NCBI GenBank assembly: GCA_002633005.1
Contig: NMRA01000440.1
Location: forward strand, 300,326-322,907
Length of the DNA stretch: 22,582 bases
Direction of reading: 5' to 3'
Source: Phoronis australis
Lineage: Eukaryota > Phoronida > Phoronidae
In this document: positions 1 through 22,582 of the stretch, piece by piece
How the letters are laid out: every line of letters begins with the position of its first letter
Numbering within the stretch: the stretch's first letter is position 1
Position numbers and translations under genes: made by a program
The notes under the pieces: generated by a model
The model's input: the letters and a program-made list of their open reading frames with translations, nothing else
Database searches by the model: none
Told to the model about the DNA's origin: nothing

Positions 1-460
1 CCCCCGCCACCACCTAATCGCAACATGCCTCCCCCTCCCCCATCCCCGTCTAACAAACCAATGGCCAACGGCATGGCTCCACGTTTGCCTAGCAAGCCCC
101 CAAGTATAAAGCAGTCCAGTCGACCAGACTCATCCAGCCCTGGTAGACCACTGCCACCTCCCCCTGCCAATCAAGTCAGGGCTGCTCCACCTCCACCGCC
201 TGCAAGGGCTCAACCTCCACCTCCCCCCAGCAGAGACACTAGTACCCTGCCCACTCCGCCTGGCAAGCGGCCACCTCCAGGATCCAGACCCCCTCCTCCT
301 CCAGCCAGGGCGCCATCTGGCCAACCCTCTGCCAATCGAAGTGGGCCCCCTCCCCCACCACCTCCTAACAATCGAAATCAGCCCCCTCCCCCACCCCCTC
401 CTAACAGGCATTCATCAGGAACACTTCCAAGGAATTCAGTGCGACAGAGTTTAAGTTTAG
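1..460 (+). CDS. WIPF1: WIPF exon a: polyproline region
   Basis: Open in frame 1 from the window edge. It codes proline-rich sequence with repeated PPPPPPP-N-R blocks, candidate profilin- and SH3-binding sites. The donor AG|GTACGC at 461 leaves one G of a split Asp codon. The frame reads on into the intron to 636, but proline richness stops at the donor. The start of this exon is not visible. Confidence 0.88.
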
Positions 461-2955
461 GTACGCTCTATGTCTCTGTAGCCATTTCTATCAGAATACA
501 GTCTCATATCGTACCCTGTTTATCTAATTATCAGCGATATAATGCACAAACTTTCAACTCCCCATTTGATCTAATGTTATCATGTTCACTCTGGTTAGAG
601 TGGAGGCCCCTTGATATAGATTGTAATGAGGTTTGACTATTTCTCCTAGTGAAGTGAACATACCAAGTACTTTGTGCCAGACTCATTGCTTAGTTTGATT
701 GTTCTCCATTTAGTATACATGTTTGAGCTGGACCACTCCAATTTATTGTGTTGCAGCCAAAATGTCTAGAATTTTACTACTGTGTTCACATTGGATGATG
801 TATTGCTATCGTTATAACTACTTTGTTTATTTTCAGACTTTGAATCCAGATTTCAATTCCATGTCATCGCTGATTTTCCACCGCCTGAAAGTTTTATAAA
901 AAGTCCGAAAAAATACCCTAGTAAAAGTCCATCTAATGGTGAGTGCTTTGCAATTACTTGTCAAAATCTTCTTTGTTAATTTTAAAATGTTGTCTTCACT
1001 AATGTTTGAATTGGGTGTGTGTTAAGAAAGAATCTGTTTTTGAAGTGCTTTAATTTGAATGTTAAGAAAGTTTGGAAATTGTTCCCATTGATGCCGATTT
1101 GATCAAAGAAGTTCAGGGATTACGCTGGAAGGTCAGATGTAGCATAGTTCCTAATGCATTTACTTGGTCAGCCAAAGCAAGCAGGCATTATCTCATGCCT
1201 AGTTTCTCTGGTTTCCGCATGAAGTTATTTTCAGTAGAAGAAAGCATTACTGCTATTGTCCATCATCAAAGTCAGTTGTCAGTGTAACTAGTCTTAATGT
1301 TTGCTGCTTTACCTCACTAGTGAAAATTTCACTCTCATTTTAAAATGGTTTTTGGTGGACTATTTTTGAGTAAACTCTCAAATTGTCATTGATTTCTAAA
1401 TTGATAGTTTCCTATTTTCACAACCAGAAAAGCATTAATACCTTGACAGTTTCGGCTCCTATCAGCAACCATCTTCCGAAGTTATTGGACACTAGGTGGC
1501 GTGGTGATGAGGCTGTTCCAAATTTTAAACAACTTATACCCTCCCTGTTCCAAACTAAGTCACTTTTTCTGAGCCAGATAGACTCTTTTATCCGTCTAGA
1601 TCTTAAATTATTTTCCGACTCAACAGGACAAGCATCATCCCAGTTAATAACATGATTAAACCCAAGGGCATGATCAGTCACTGCAGATTTGTTAATAGTA
1701 CTCTGAGACCATCTCCTCTTTGAACGTGTTACCCTACGCTGGGGTAGCTCATCCACCTCCTTTCTGGGTTTGCTAAGTTAGTCTGACTGAAAACTCTCGC
1801 CCAGTCTCCCCGATGTATACAGACTCACAGTTTAGGCACAGAATGCGATAAATACACTGGCATTTCTTATCATCACTTATTCTGTCTTTGGGATGAACTA
1901 AGGTGTTCCTGATGGTTACTATGCCATATTGGATGAACAACATATTCGATGTTCACTTTCAATTCAGAAATTGAAAAAATTTGCGCATCACTATGCTGGC
2001 AACTATACCGAGAAATCATGGTACAAACCTATCTTCTGGTGTTTTGTTTGTTGATCCATATCCTATGCGTAAAAGATATGCTGGGGCTAGACCTTTTCCG
2101 CGGGGAGGGAGTTCATTTGAACCCCCTGAACCCCCCAGCTCCGGGCATGGTTGATCCAGTCTATAACGCATTGTTTGTCAGTTCTTGGTGAGCAGACTTG
2201 CGGTTGATCCAGTCTCACCGTCTCTTGACTAGACTACCTTGTGTTTGTCTACACAAATCCCAATGTACCCTATGTGCACGCGCATGCATGTGTGTACTGT
2301 CTGTTGAAAAGTTACATGACATATGTAAACAACGCTGTCAAAAGGATTATGATGAGCTGATGTTAAGTGATTATCTTTAACTTGTATATTTCATTGTAGA
2401 TGTCATTCAGGAGTAGTTGTAAGTGCTGCACATCATTACAGTAACACAAGATATTTTTATAAGTCACTACTAGTGCAGTATGGGGCATGCTACCAGATAG
2501 GGAACACTCTGTGTAGGGTTTAATGAACTGCACATACGTTAAATCACCTCAGCTAGCTTCTCAACATGGAGGCAATCATTTCAGCCGGAAGTGAATGCTT
2601 CATTGAACCCAAAACATTTGACCTATCGCAACCTCTGCCCATTGTGTAATGTTGACTAACAAACAATAAGTTTTACCCGACAACGTGTTGTTTGTCTGGT
2701 AAAATGGCGGCTTGGAGACAAAGGTGTGTCGAGAATGCTGGGTTCTAAATGATCAGTTAAGCCGTAACTCAAAATCCTGGCGATAGGTCAATTTTAGAGT
2801 TACTATAGAGCATGTTGTGTTGAGCAGGCCATAATTTTGGTTGTTGTTAACATCTTCTTGATGCTTTTTCCACAGTAGCAAGGAATAGAGGTGCACCCCA
2901 TCAGCCCCCTCCACAGCCTCCCCCCGGTGCACCCCCACCACCGCCCCCCAGATAG
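1..2955 (+). CDS. WIPF1: WASP-interacting protein family gene (WIP/WIPF), C-terminal three exons, join(1..460,837..938,2876..2955), 5' partial
   Basis: WIP-family proteins bind and stabilise WASP/N-WASP and help organise actin; the N-terminal actin-binding WH2 part lies outside the window. The visible 213 residues are a long proline-rich region with PPPPPPP runs (1-153), a WASP-binding peptide (about 154-187) containing ESRFQFH and ADFPPPESF, then RNRGAP and a polyproline tail ending in PPPPPPR. The vertebrate protein has ESRFYFHPISDLPPPEPY and RERGAPPLPPIPR at the same places, so the family call is secure. Exon phases (1 and 1) agree at both junctions and all introns are GT-AG. The frame is open to base 1, so the CDS starts upstream; the ATG at 25 is not a credible start because proline-rich coding continues before it. 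I cannot separate WIPF1 from WIPF2/3; the symbol marks the family. Confidence 0.9.
461..836 (+). other. WIPF intron between exons a and b
   Basis: AT-rich, GT at 461 and AG at 836, with a pyrimidine-rich end. I see no repeat or gene in it. Confidence 0.8.
837..938 (+). CDS. WIPF1: WIPF exon b: WASP/N-WASP-binding peptide
   Basis: Acceptor TTTTCAG before 837 and donor GTGAGT at 939. The 102 bases, phase 1-1, encode DFESRFQFH, then ADFPPPESF, then KKYPSK. In the known WIP/N-WASP complex the equivalent ESRFYFHPISDLPPPEPY peptide wraps around the WASP EVH1/WH1 domain. The two aromatic residues of the RFxF motif and the PPPE core are kept. The exon length is a multiple of three with equal phases, so skipping it would delete the WASP-binding site without breaking the frame. 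Confidence 0.92.
1418..1919 (-). pseudogene. Relic of a GIY-YIG endonuclease domain from a Penelope-like retroelement
   Basis: Read from 1919 downward, the - strand encodes NTLVHPKDRI, then CQCIYRILCLNC, then VYIGETGREFSVRL. The last part is the core of a GIY-YIG nuclease of the type fused to reverse transcriptases in Penelope-like elements. After an in-frame TAG at 1773-1775 and a frameshift, a 112-codon frame continues with VDELPQRRVTRS, SAVTDHALGFNHVINW, RRIKESIWLRK and NREG, the usual order for the C-terminal part of this domain (SAI-x-DH, INW, K-E-A-x-x-I-RK, NRDEG). No reverse transcriptase part is present, so this is a 5'-truncated, broken copy in opposite orientation to the host gene. 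Which retroelement clade it came from is inferred from remembered family patterns. Confidence 0.72.
2618..2791. mobile_element. Possible small MITE with 12-bp inverted ends and internal hairpin
   Basis: TTGACCTATCGC at 2618-2629 is exactly inverted at 2780-2791. Near the middle, 2671-2683 and 2692-2704 form a 13-bp stem with one mismatch and an 8-base loop. The size (174 bp) suits a non-autonomous DNA element, but I see no convincing target-site duplication. Confidence 0.35.
2876..2955 (+). CDS. WIPF1: WIPF last coding exon: RNRGAP and polyproline C-terminus
   Basis: Acceptor CCACAG before 2876; a second AG follows three bases later (CAG|TAG|CAAGG), a tandem NAGNAG acceptor. The exon encodes VARNRGAPHQPPP and a glycine- and alanine-interrupted proline tail ending PPPPPPR, with TAG at 2953-2955. 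It corresponds to the vertebrate RERGAPPLPPIPR end but is longer and more proline rich. Confidence 0.9.
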
Positions 2956-3080
2956 GACTAAAGGAGCCAGCTAATATGGAAAGCTGCTGGAAATGGTTAG
3001 TTGCCATGGACATTGTTACCAAGTAACCGTCAAAAGACAGCTGCTACAGTTGTTAAGTGGGAAACGAGCAGCAGAACCAA

Positions 3081-3234
3081 GTAATGTGTTAGGCTGCCAG
3101 GCCTGTTCATTGCTAATCAAGTAATGTGTTAGGCTGGCAGGCCTGTTCATTGCTAATCAAGTAATGTGTTAGGCTGCCAGGCCAGTTCATTGCTAATCAA
3201 GTAATGTGTTAGGCTGCCAGGCCAGTTCATTGAT
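3081..3234. repeat. Minisatellite, 40-bp unit, about 3.9 copies
   Basis: Units begin at 3081, 3121, 3161 and 3201, each with GTAATGTGTTAGGCTG. Copies 1-2 carry CAGGCCTG (an 8-bp palindrome) and copies 3-4 carry CAGGCCAG, so the two halves differ by a shared substitution. Confidence 0.93.
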
Positions 3235-4294
3235 CAGATGTGGAAGAGTGGAGACGGAGTGAAGAATGTCGTGCGAGATAGTGACTCGTTTGGGGTGAAA
3301 CAATGATGGCATGTAACTGTGTTGCAGCACTGATGTGTGTGAACTAGGCTGGAGCAGAAATCCTGTGCTAGAGATTCATAATTCATAATTGATATTCCTG
3401 AAATGCAAAGCTGTGATGAAAGCACAGATAATAATGTAACACAGGTGCGTGTTGACTTGTCATGCAGCGTCTCCTTAACACTTTGAGTTATATACTGCTG
3501 ACTGTACACCTATTTATAACTTCATGGAGGATGTCTGTAGTGGCTAGGTGACAGTTAATGCAACATAATGTGATAATGATCAAGCTGGGAGGTCATGTTT
3601 TATTGAGCTGAGGTCATAACTTGGTAACGGTGATCAGGGAAACTTCATTAAGGTTGTGATGCATTGAAATTTGAACTGAATCATGTCAACGTTATTTTAT
3701 AAGAAACCTTCGAATCAAAGCAAGTTGAGTAATTCTTGTGGAATTATGAAACTATTGTCTAATGATCAGTTTTCTAAGTTTCAGGAAACATTTGCAATTC
3801 TAGAAAATGCTGCAACATTGTAATTATCATCTTAGTTGTGGTCACTTTAATGCTTACCTAGGTGTATAGTTTTGAAATTTAAGTTTTGAAATTTAAGTTA
3901 TTGTATCTTCATTTTAATCCCTAACATAATACTGCTGTAGCTATTTTAAACAAATTTTCTAATTTTGTTTCGGTCATGTTTTAATATGCTAGACTACAGC
4001 ATAAGACTAGACACAGAGCTGATGACATCTGCATGCTGTATTGTTACTTTGCTGTGTCATTTGATCTTGGTTTCATTATTAAGTGCGATGTATTTCGACT
4101 TGTGCTTTTACCTTGCACTACGTGGAATATATGAAGCTAGTTAGAAAGCTGAACATGGGGCTTGTGGAACACTCTACCTGCCAAACTAAACTTGTATGGT
4201 CTCTCTATGCTTATTAATTGCTTATGATTCGAAGCATGACTTGCATCTTCATATGCTGTATTTTGATGCCTTTATTGTCACATTGTCAATCTTA

Positions 4295-4509
4295 CCCCAC
4301 ATGTCGGTGATAAGGGTATAGCACCCAGTACTAGCCACCCCACATGTCGGTGATAAGGGTATAGCACCCAGTACTAGCCACCCCACATGTCGGTGATAAG
4401 GGTATAGCACCCAGTACTAGCCACCCCACATGTCGGTGATAAGGGTATAGCACCCAGTACTAGCCACCCCACATGTCGGTGATAAGGGTATAGCACCCAG
4501 TACTAGCCA
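4295..4509. repeat. Minisatellite, 43-bp unit, exactly 5 identical copies
   Basis: Units begin at 4295, 4338, 4381, 4424 and 4467 with CCCCACATGTCGGTGATAAG and end with CAGTACTAGCCA. I see no differences between copies, which implies recent expansion or homogenisation. It lies in the probable WIPF 3' UTR. Confidence 0.96.
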
Positions 4510-4787
4510 TATTTATTCCATTTCTCTCCGTTGAGGTAATCATTTCACCAAGATGTACGGAATACTTTCACTCGTGTACATATGTATATACACAATGACA
4601 GACGTTGGGACATTCCAGCCATAGACTGTGTTGGCGTGGCATAATTGAAATAACTGGAGGGAATCCCCAGCAGTGCTGGACTCAAATTGACTTATTCATT
4701 TTGTCAGTTTTGTGCAACTTTTTCTTTGAAGACGTTTTTACATAATCTTGTCTAAGTGCATCAAAACAAGCCCTGTTCACAACATTC

Positions 4788-4863
4788 CCTCTGTTACAAT
4801 GCCCCCAAGCCAACTGCACTGTACTACCTCCGTTATAATGCTCCCAAGCCAACTGCACTGTAC
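4788..4863. repeat. Imperfect 38-bp tandem duplication
   Basis: Two adjacent copies share AAGCCAACTGCACTGTA and a leading CTCYGTTAYAATG, with a few substitutions. Confidence 0.75.
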
Positions 4864-5581
4864 ACAAGTTGATTTGGTTTCTGTGAACTTCAATTCAAAT
4901 GAAAGTTTTAGAGAAGACACTTGAAGGTTTGCTGTAATGAAACTTGGCTGTGGTTTTTGAATTCCGGCGCTTCATGAAGTTATAGTGTACATTCAACAGA
5001 AATGCAACACATTTTGTCGTTGGTTGCTGGATAATATATTATTAAAATTTATTAGCAGAACAAATTGTTTCATTATATAATTAAGCTGGGAACTATGACC
5101 CTTTTAAAGTTTCTGTCTTGATTTCTCACCCTCTGCAGGGATACGTAACCAGTTGTGTCAAGTTTTTATCAATTTATATTTCTGTGTGGTTTGTCTTGGC
5201 ATTCTCTGGGCTGACTTTTTCAGCACATCTCTTGGAATTGTCTAGCGTACTATTTTCCCAGGTCTTGCATTGGTCTGGGTTTGGTATGTGCATTGGCACC
5301 CTGCTCCCCTTCTTTTTAAAAGAAACAATCCCCATTTGGATGAACTGTCACTTTTATGGTGTTCTGGAATCAATTAACAAAAAAATTATGGTCTCTACTG
5401 ACCCATGCAACGAAGTGTGAGTACAGCAACTTGTATTACGGTATGTGGCCACAGCAGTCTATGTGTTGGTTTGTTGTGAAGGTAAATTGTTTTATCACTG
5501 GCTATACATAATGAAGTGGTTGTTTCATTGTTAATACATGTAATTATAGTTTATTCAACATGGCTTGCAATTGATCATGTT

Positions 5582-5587
5582 AATAAA
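5582..5587 (+). promoter_or_regulatory. Candidate polyadenylation signal for WIPF (AATAAA)
   Basis: First canonical AATAAA found downstream of the WIPF stop codon on the + strand. The downstream element is weak (TTGATTGGT about 40 bases on). An ATTAAA at 5041-5046 is the main alternative. Confidence 0.3.
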
Positions 5588-5599
5588 AATTGTCTTAAT

Positions 5600-7352
5600 G
5601 GAAAATTGGAATGCAGAACTCATAGAGTTGATTGGTAGCACTTTATTACATAAATCATGAGCACCATTTATTTTAACATCATATTGAACATTATAAAATG
5701 TCATTACTGTCCACAGTTCCAACATGCATTAACCAGTTGAGTTTACTTACAACTTTGCATCTAATTGATATTCAGTTTGCTGTGCACTCAAATATGCCAC
5801 TTTGGTAAATGCTCTAGAATATTTTGACATTTTAATACTCTGTGCCAACCTCATAATGTTCAGAAATTGCCACATTAAATGTCCTCGTATTGGCCGTAAA
5901 ATGTCACCAATTTAGGACACACCATGGCTGACGTGAAATTTTATTTTCATTTCTTCATCCATGATGCGTAGCACGAAAATAAAACTTTGTCATAATCAAG
6001 TTCTGTACACCCACAAAAACGTTGGAGGCCTTTGAAAAATGGACAAGTTAACTTTTTGACATTTATTTGGCCTGAAATGGGTGTAATTTTACTGTTACGT
6101 CGATTAGTTAAAATATACTTGTCTAAATATCAAAGACTAAAAAACCTAAGAGTTGGTGTTAGCTCTAATTTCCAATCCGTTAAACATAGCATTACAGGGG
6201 ACCATTTCAAGAAAACTGAATGACCTAAGACGAATCTTAAATTTCAGCCAATTTTAAGATGATACAAATTTGTCGGGTCTGTATTAAGAAAGAAATCTCA
6301 AGTTTGACTTGAGTTTTGTCTTAATTTTGACTATTTACCCTATGTGAAAGCTTATGGGAAAGGGCCCTGGTCTAAATCTGCAGAATCATTGAACAATGAC
6401 CTACCTGCTACATCACAAAACAAAATAAAACAACTCTACTGTCTAGTCCTGGTAAGAAACTATCTTCAGTTGAATAAAAATAAAGCTAAAACCTAAACGT
6501 GCAATGGTACATTCCTAACTGAAAAAACAACGGACCTTTTGGTGTTGCCAACGACACAAGTGTTGACATGTGCCCAAAACTGGTGTTGCCAACACGTGCA
6601 TCTTAAAGTGGGCAACCTCAAGCTAGAAAGGGAACCACAGCTTAGTCCAAAAATCAATTGAGAAAGAGAAAAAACATAAAAATTTGTCACTATGGGACCC
6701 CATGGTAGTTCATCCCGTTTGAATGGCAGTATTTAATCTCTTTTCAACAGGAACACGTCTGCCAAATTTCACTATTCATTGAGCGATTTCATGGATAGAA
6801 AGGCAAACGTCAAAAAAGGGGTGCAGAATATGTCGCATACATCCAAAATTGGGAAAATGTCCCATCAGCTTCACAAATATCCTTTAAGGGGTTTTGGAGA
6901 TACAGCAGCGGATGGCTGACCCCCACACGGCAATATGCACCTATATATGTAAATGTAAGTCATAGTAAATAGATGAAATTGTGCAATAAGTTTTACTTAC
7001 GCTGTTGCGTTATTAAAGTCTCTTCTTTAACAATATTCAGATTCAAGGCCATGTGACTGTTTTGAAACTAAAATGACATCCAATGACTTGTTAAAAAGGT
7101 GACAATGGTTGCTACTAAAATTATAGAAAATTACCAACATCATAGTAAATTCTGTTGAGCTTGTTAAGGGAACTGTCACATGGAGGAAGTGGTCACTGCG
7201 CTCTTGAAAATGGGAGGAAATAAAGGCACACAATGTGAGGAGCACGTCATGTACACAGCTACATTCCAAGCCAATTTTTGTCTAAGTTAACCATTTCTGC
7301 CGTTTTATCATGATGTTATAAGATCGACTCGCATATTTTTGGGGGATATGGG
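5600..7352. other. Gene-poor, AT-rich stretch between convergent genes
   Basis: No convincing coding sequence on either strand. A small imperfect hairpin lies at 5936-5991 (TTTTATTTTC against GAAAATAAAA), and GGTGTTGCCAAC occurs twice at about 6540-6592. The rest is unremarkable. Confidence 0.55.
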
Positions 7353-7357
7353 CTTAA

Positions 7358-7947
7358 CCCTTATCCTGCGCTAGGCGAGGTCAGCCGACATGCCAATTAT
7401 CATATTAAAATGCGTTGGGTGTACTCAATCGACTATAATAAGTTACAGCTGGGCTGCGCTAGGAGAGTGCACTCACCCCAGGACACTTGTGATTTTCATT
7501 CAGAAATTGTAAGAGCCCTGGAATGTTGTTTAGATATGTGACCATGAGCATTCCATACTTCACAACTTCCTCTACTGTTCTCCAATTTAAACAATATGGC
7601 TGTGATTACTAGTTTGGGAGATATTGGCAGGTTTATGTAAGTGTAGACACATAGTTTCATTAGATGGCTGGAGCCATACGGGAGAGGATGACAGTGGATC
7701 AGTTTACTTTCACCAAGGCTATGATAAAGACTTATATATGGTTAAATTCTCCATTAAATTCTGCACAAGTTTTGTGTTGACTCCTTTTCTGTTAATTTAA
7801 TATTTCCCCTTCAAATTTCCAATTTAAAATTGTTAGGTCATTTGTCTAGGTGACCTCCACAACAGCTTAGTGTAAAGCAGTAGTGGTGACCTACTTAGCT
7901 CAGCACACAGGGAAAGTAATCTGAATAGAGGCTCAGCAGGATAAGGG
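7358..7947. mobile_element. piggyBac-like MITE, 590 bp, with TTAA target-site duplication
   Basis: TTAA at 7354-7357 is followed by CCCTTATCCTGC. The exact inverse GCAGGATAAGGG ends at 7947 and is followed by TTAA at 7948-7951. A TTAA duplication next to a short CCCTT-type terminal inverted repeat is the hallmark of the piggyBac superfamily. TGCGCTAGG occurs twice near the left end (about 7367 and 7454), as subterminal repeats do. The interior has no transposase frame, so the element is non-autonomous. Confidence 0.82.
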
Positions 7948-8114
7948 TTAAGTACTTTACTGGAGGCAACTAACTAACAAATCACAAGATTATTTTCAAC
8001 TGGGAATATTTGAAACACAACTCTTTAGTGTTGTGAAAGCAAAAAAGCATGATTTACTTAACTCATTTTTTGCGAGTAAGATGGAAAATTTGACAAGGCA
8101 GAAAAGTAATGTCT

Positions 8115-8748
8115 TTTATTCAGTCTTATTCTGAGAAGGTGGGCATTTTTTTGTATCTCATCATACAACAGTGGCAATTTGACAACATGATATGACCGCA
8201 AACAACTTGTAACAGTCATGCCGGGAAATGTGACTCCACAAGAAAGATGTCAATCAATAACTGTGTGACATCTAGCAACAAACCTATTTCATTTTGTTAC
8301 TGCAATGTCGGATACTGACAATTTCACACACTACACGACATAAAACTCTTCATCAACAGTATTTCTCCCGGTTTTGGACAGCCTCCCCCAACGACATAAA
8401 ACACATGAATTTTTGTTCTCCAAAGAGTGTATACACTACATAGCACAGATATTCTTTTTTTCAATTAGCAGCAAATCCATGCATATCACGGACAAACTAT
8501 TTAGTTCTACCTAATCAGGATCTTGGAAAATCAACAGATGGTGCTAAAACACCAGTCCTACCTAGGTGCAGAAATGCAAACATTGAAATCAAGTGGGACC
8601 TTTACCCCAATACTACATACTGGAGAGTGCTACATACTGGAGACCAGCTTCCTAAAGATAAAATAAGATCCCTTCTTCATAAGCAATAACTAGAGAACAT
8701 GTCATTCGTAATCAACGAATCAATTTAAAGCTGTTCCAACCTCATATA
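8115..8748 (-). other. Probable 3' UTR of the ABCC4-like gene with AATAAA signal
   Basis: On the - strand an AATAAA lies at 8120-8115, about 630 bases after the stop. It is followed by CTGCCTTGTC about 20 bases further, a plausible U/GU-rich downstream element. The CACTRA-poor stretch between has no repeats or competing canonical hexamer that I noticed. Confidence 0.45.
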
Positions 8749-22236
<13,488 letters not shown>

Positions 22237-22582
22237 CTGTAATGTGCAAACCAAGGAATGAAACAAGGCCTTCAGTCAATGGTAACAAGGTAGGATACGA
22301 CAGGAACAGAATCCTCTCATACTTTCATGATGATTAACGCATGCACTTCGGTGAAATAACTGGATAATGCTCATTGTGATAATGATGAAGAGAACACTCA
22401 CACATGTACACTTATACATGTACACTTATACATGTACACTTATACATGTACACTTATACATGTACACTTACACATGTACACTTACACATGTACACTTATA
22501 CATGTACACTTATACATGTACACTTATACATGTACACTTATACATGTACACTTATACATGTACACTTACACATGTACACTTA
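22237..22582 (-). other. Partial ABCC4 intron running off the window
   Basis: Non-coding sequence upstream of the first visible exon; more than half of it is the 14-bp array at 22399-22582. The exon carrying the first half of the protein lies outside. Confidence 0.8.
22399..22582. repeat. Tandem array, 14-bp unit, about 13 copies, open at the window edge
   Basis: Consensus TATACATGTACACT, with a TACACATGTACACT variant in several copies. Each unit has the 8-bp palindrome TACATGTA or overlapping ACATGT/TGTACA. Alternating purine-pyrimidine content is high. The true length is unknown because the array reaches the last base. Confidence 0.96.

Larger units (their letters stand above)
939..2875 (+). 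other. Last WIPF intron, carrying mobile-element debris
   Basis: Opens with GTGAGTGC and closes with TTTTTCCACAG. It holds an antisense GIY-YIG retroelement relic (1418-1919) and a possible small inverted-repeat element (2618-2791). The run at 2099-2137 with GGGGAGGGAG and CCCCCTGAACCCCCC has a base composition unlike its surroundings and may be further transposon debris. The remainder is unremarkable. Confidence 0.8.
2956..5600 (+). other. Probable long 3' UTR of the WIPF gene
   Basis: No spliced or conserved coding frame follows the stop at 2955. The stretch holds two minisatellites (40-bp and 43-bp units) and one 38-bp duplication. The first canonical polyadenylation hexamer I find is AATAAA at 5582, with a variant ATTAAA at 5041. 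A 3' UTR of 2 kb or more is plausible but not proven; the transcript may end earlier at a non-canonical signal. Confidence 0.45.

Noticed and set aside
25-27. ATG as the start of the WIPF protein
   Set aside because: The proline-rich frame is open upstream to base 1, and the family's N-terminal WH2 region is missing, so this is an internal Met.
130-411. 93-codon - strand frame rich in Arg, Trp and Gly
   Set aside because: Antisense shadow of the proline codons of the WIPF exon.
1072-1287. 71-codon + frame in the last WIPF intron
   Set aside because: No recognisable motif, no exon-like splice sites, and no continuity with the WIPF protein.
3081-4509. Regular repeats that could suggest a CRISPR array
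   Set aside because: Units abut directly with no unique spacers, and the context is an intron-bearing animal gene.
5118-5420. 100-codon + strand frame with hydrophobic stretches
   Set aside because: It lies in the probable WIPF 3' UTR, matches no family I know and has no flanking splice or start context; T-rich sequence gives hydrophobic codons by chance.

Overview
The window is animal nuclear DNA, probably from a marine invertebrate bilaterian. The evidence is GT-AG introns, two vertebrate-like genes, AT-rich introns and several animal-type transposon relics. I cannot fix the phylum from the sequence.

Two genes converge tail to tail. On the + strand, positions 1-2955 hold the last three coding exons of a WASP-interacting protein gene (WIP/WIPF family): polyproline exon, WASP-binding exon, polyproline tail. 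A long 3' UTR follows. On the - strand, positions 22236 down to 8749 hold the last eleven coding exons of an ABC transporter of the ABCC4/MRP4 type: second membrane domain, second nucleotide-binding domain and stop. Every exon junction I placed has GT/AG ends and a matching codon phase. The two spliced partial frames are 213 and 638 residues, with no internal stops. The genes act in unrelated processes (actin assembly; export of organic anions and cyclic nucleotides), and only their 3' ends are adjacent.

The rest is introns, UTR and a gene-poor stretch at about 5600-8115, rich in structured repeats. There are at least ten minisatellite arrays of 3 or more copies (units of 13-43 bp); two carry 12-bp perfect palindromes and one a trimeric higher-order structure. 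Mobile-element traces include a Penelope-like GIY-YIG endonuclease relic in the last WIPF intron, a 590-bp TTAA-flanked piggyBac-like MITE between the genes, an ABCC4-intron MITE built on a decaying ladder of about 21-bp units, a perfect 62-bp palindrome, a 32-bp-arm hairpin, and a 2.0-kb element with inverted repeats of about 400 bp. That last element encloses the broken remains of a protein whose motif series resembles a PIN/FEN-type nuclease; it is the closest thing here to an under-described system.

No tRNA, rRNA, CRISPR array or bacterial feature was seen.
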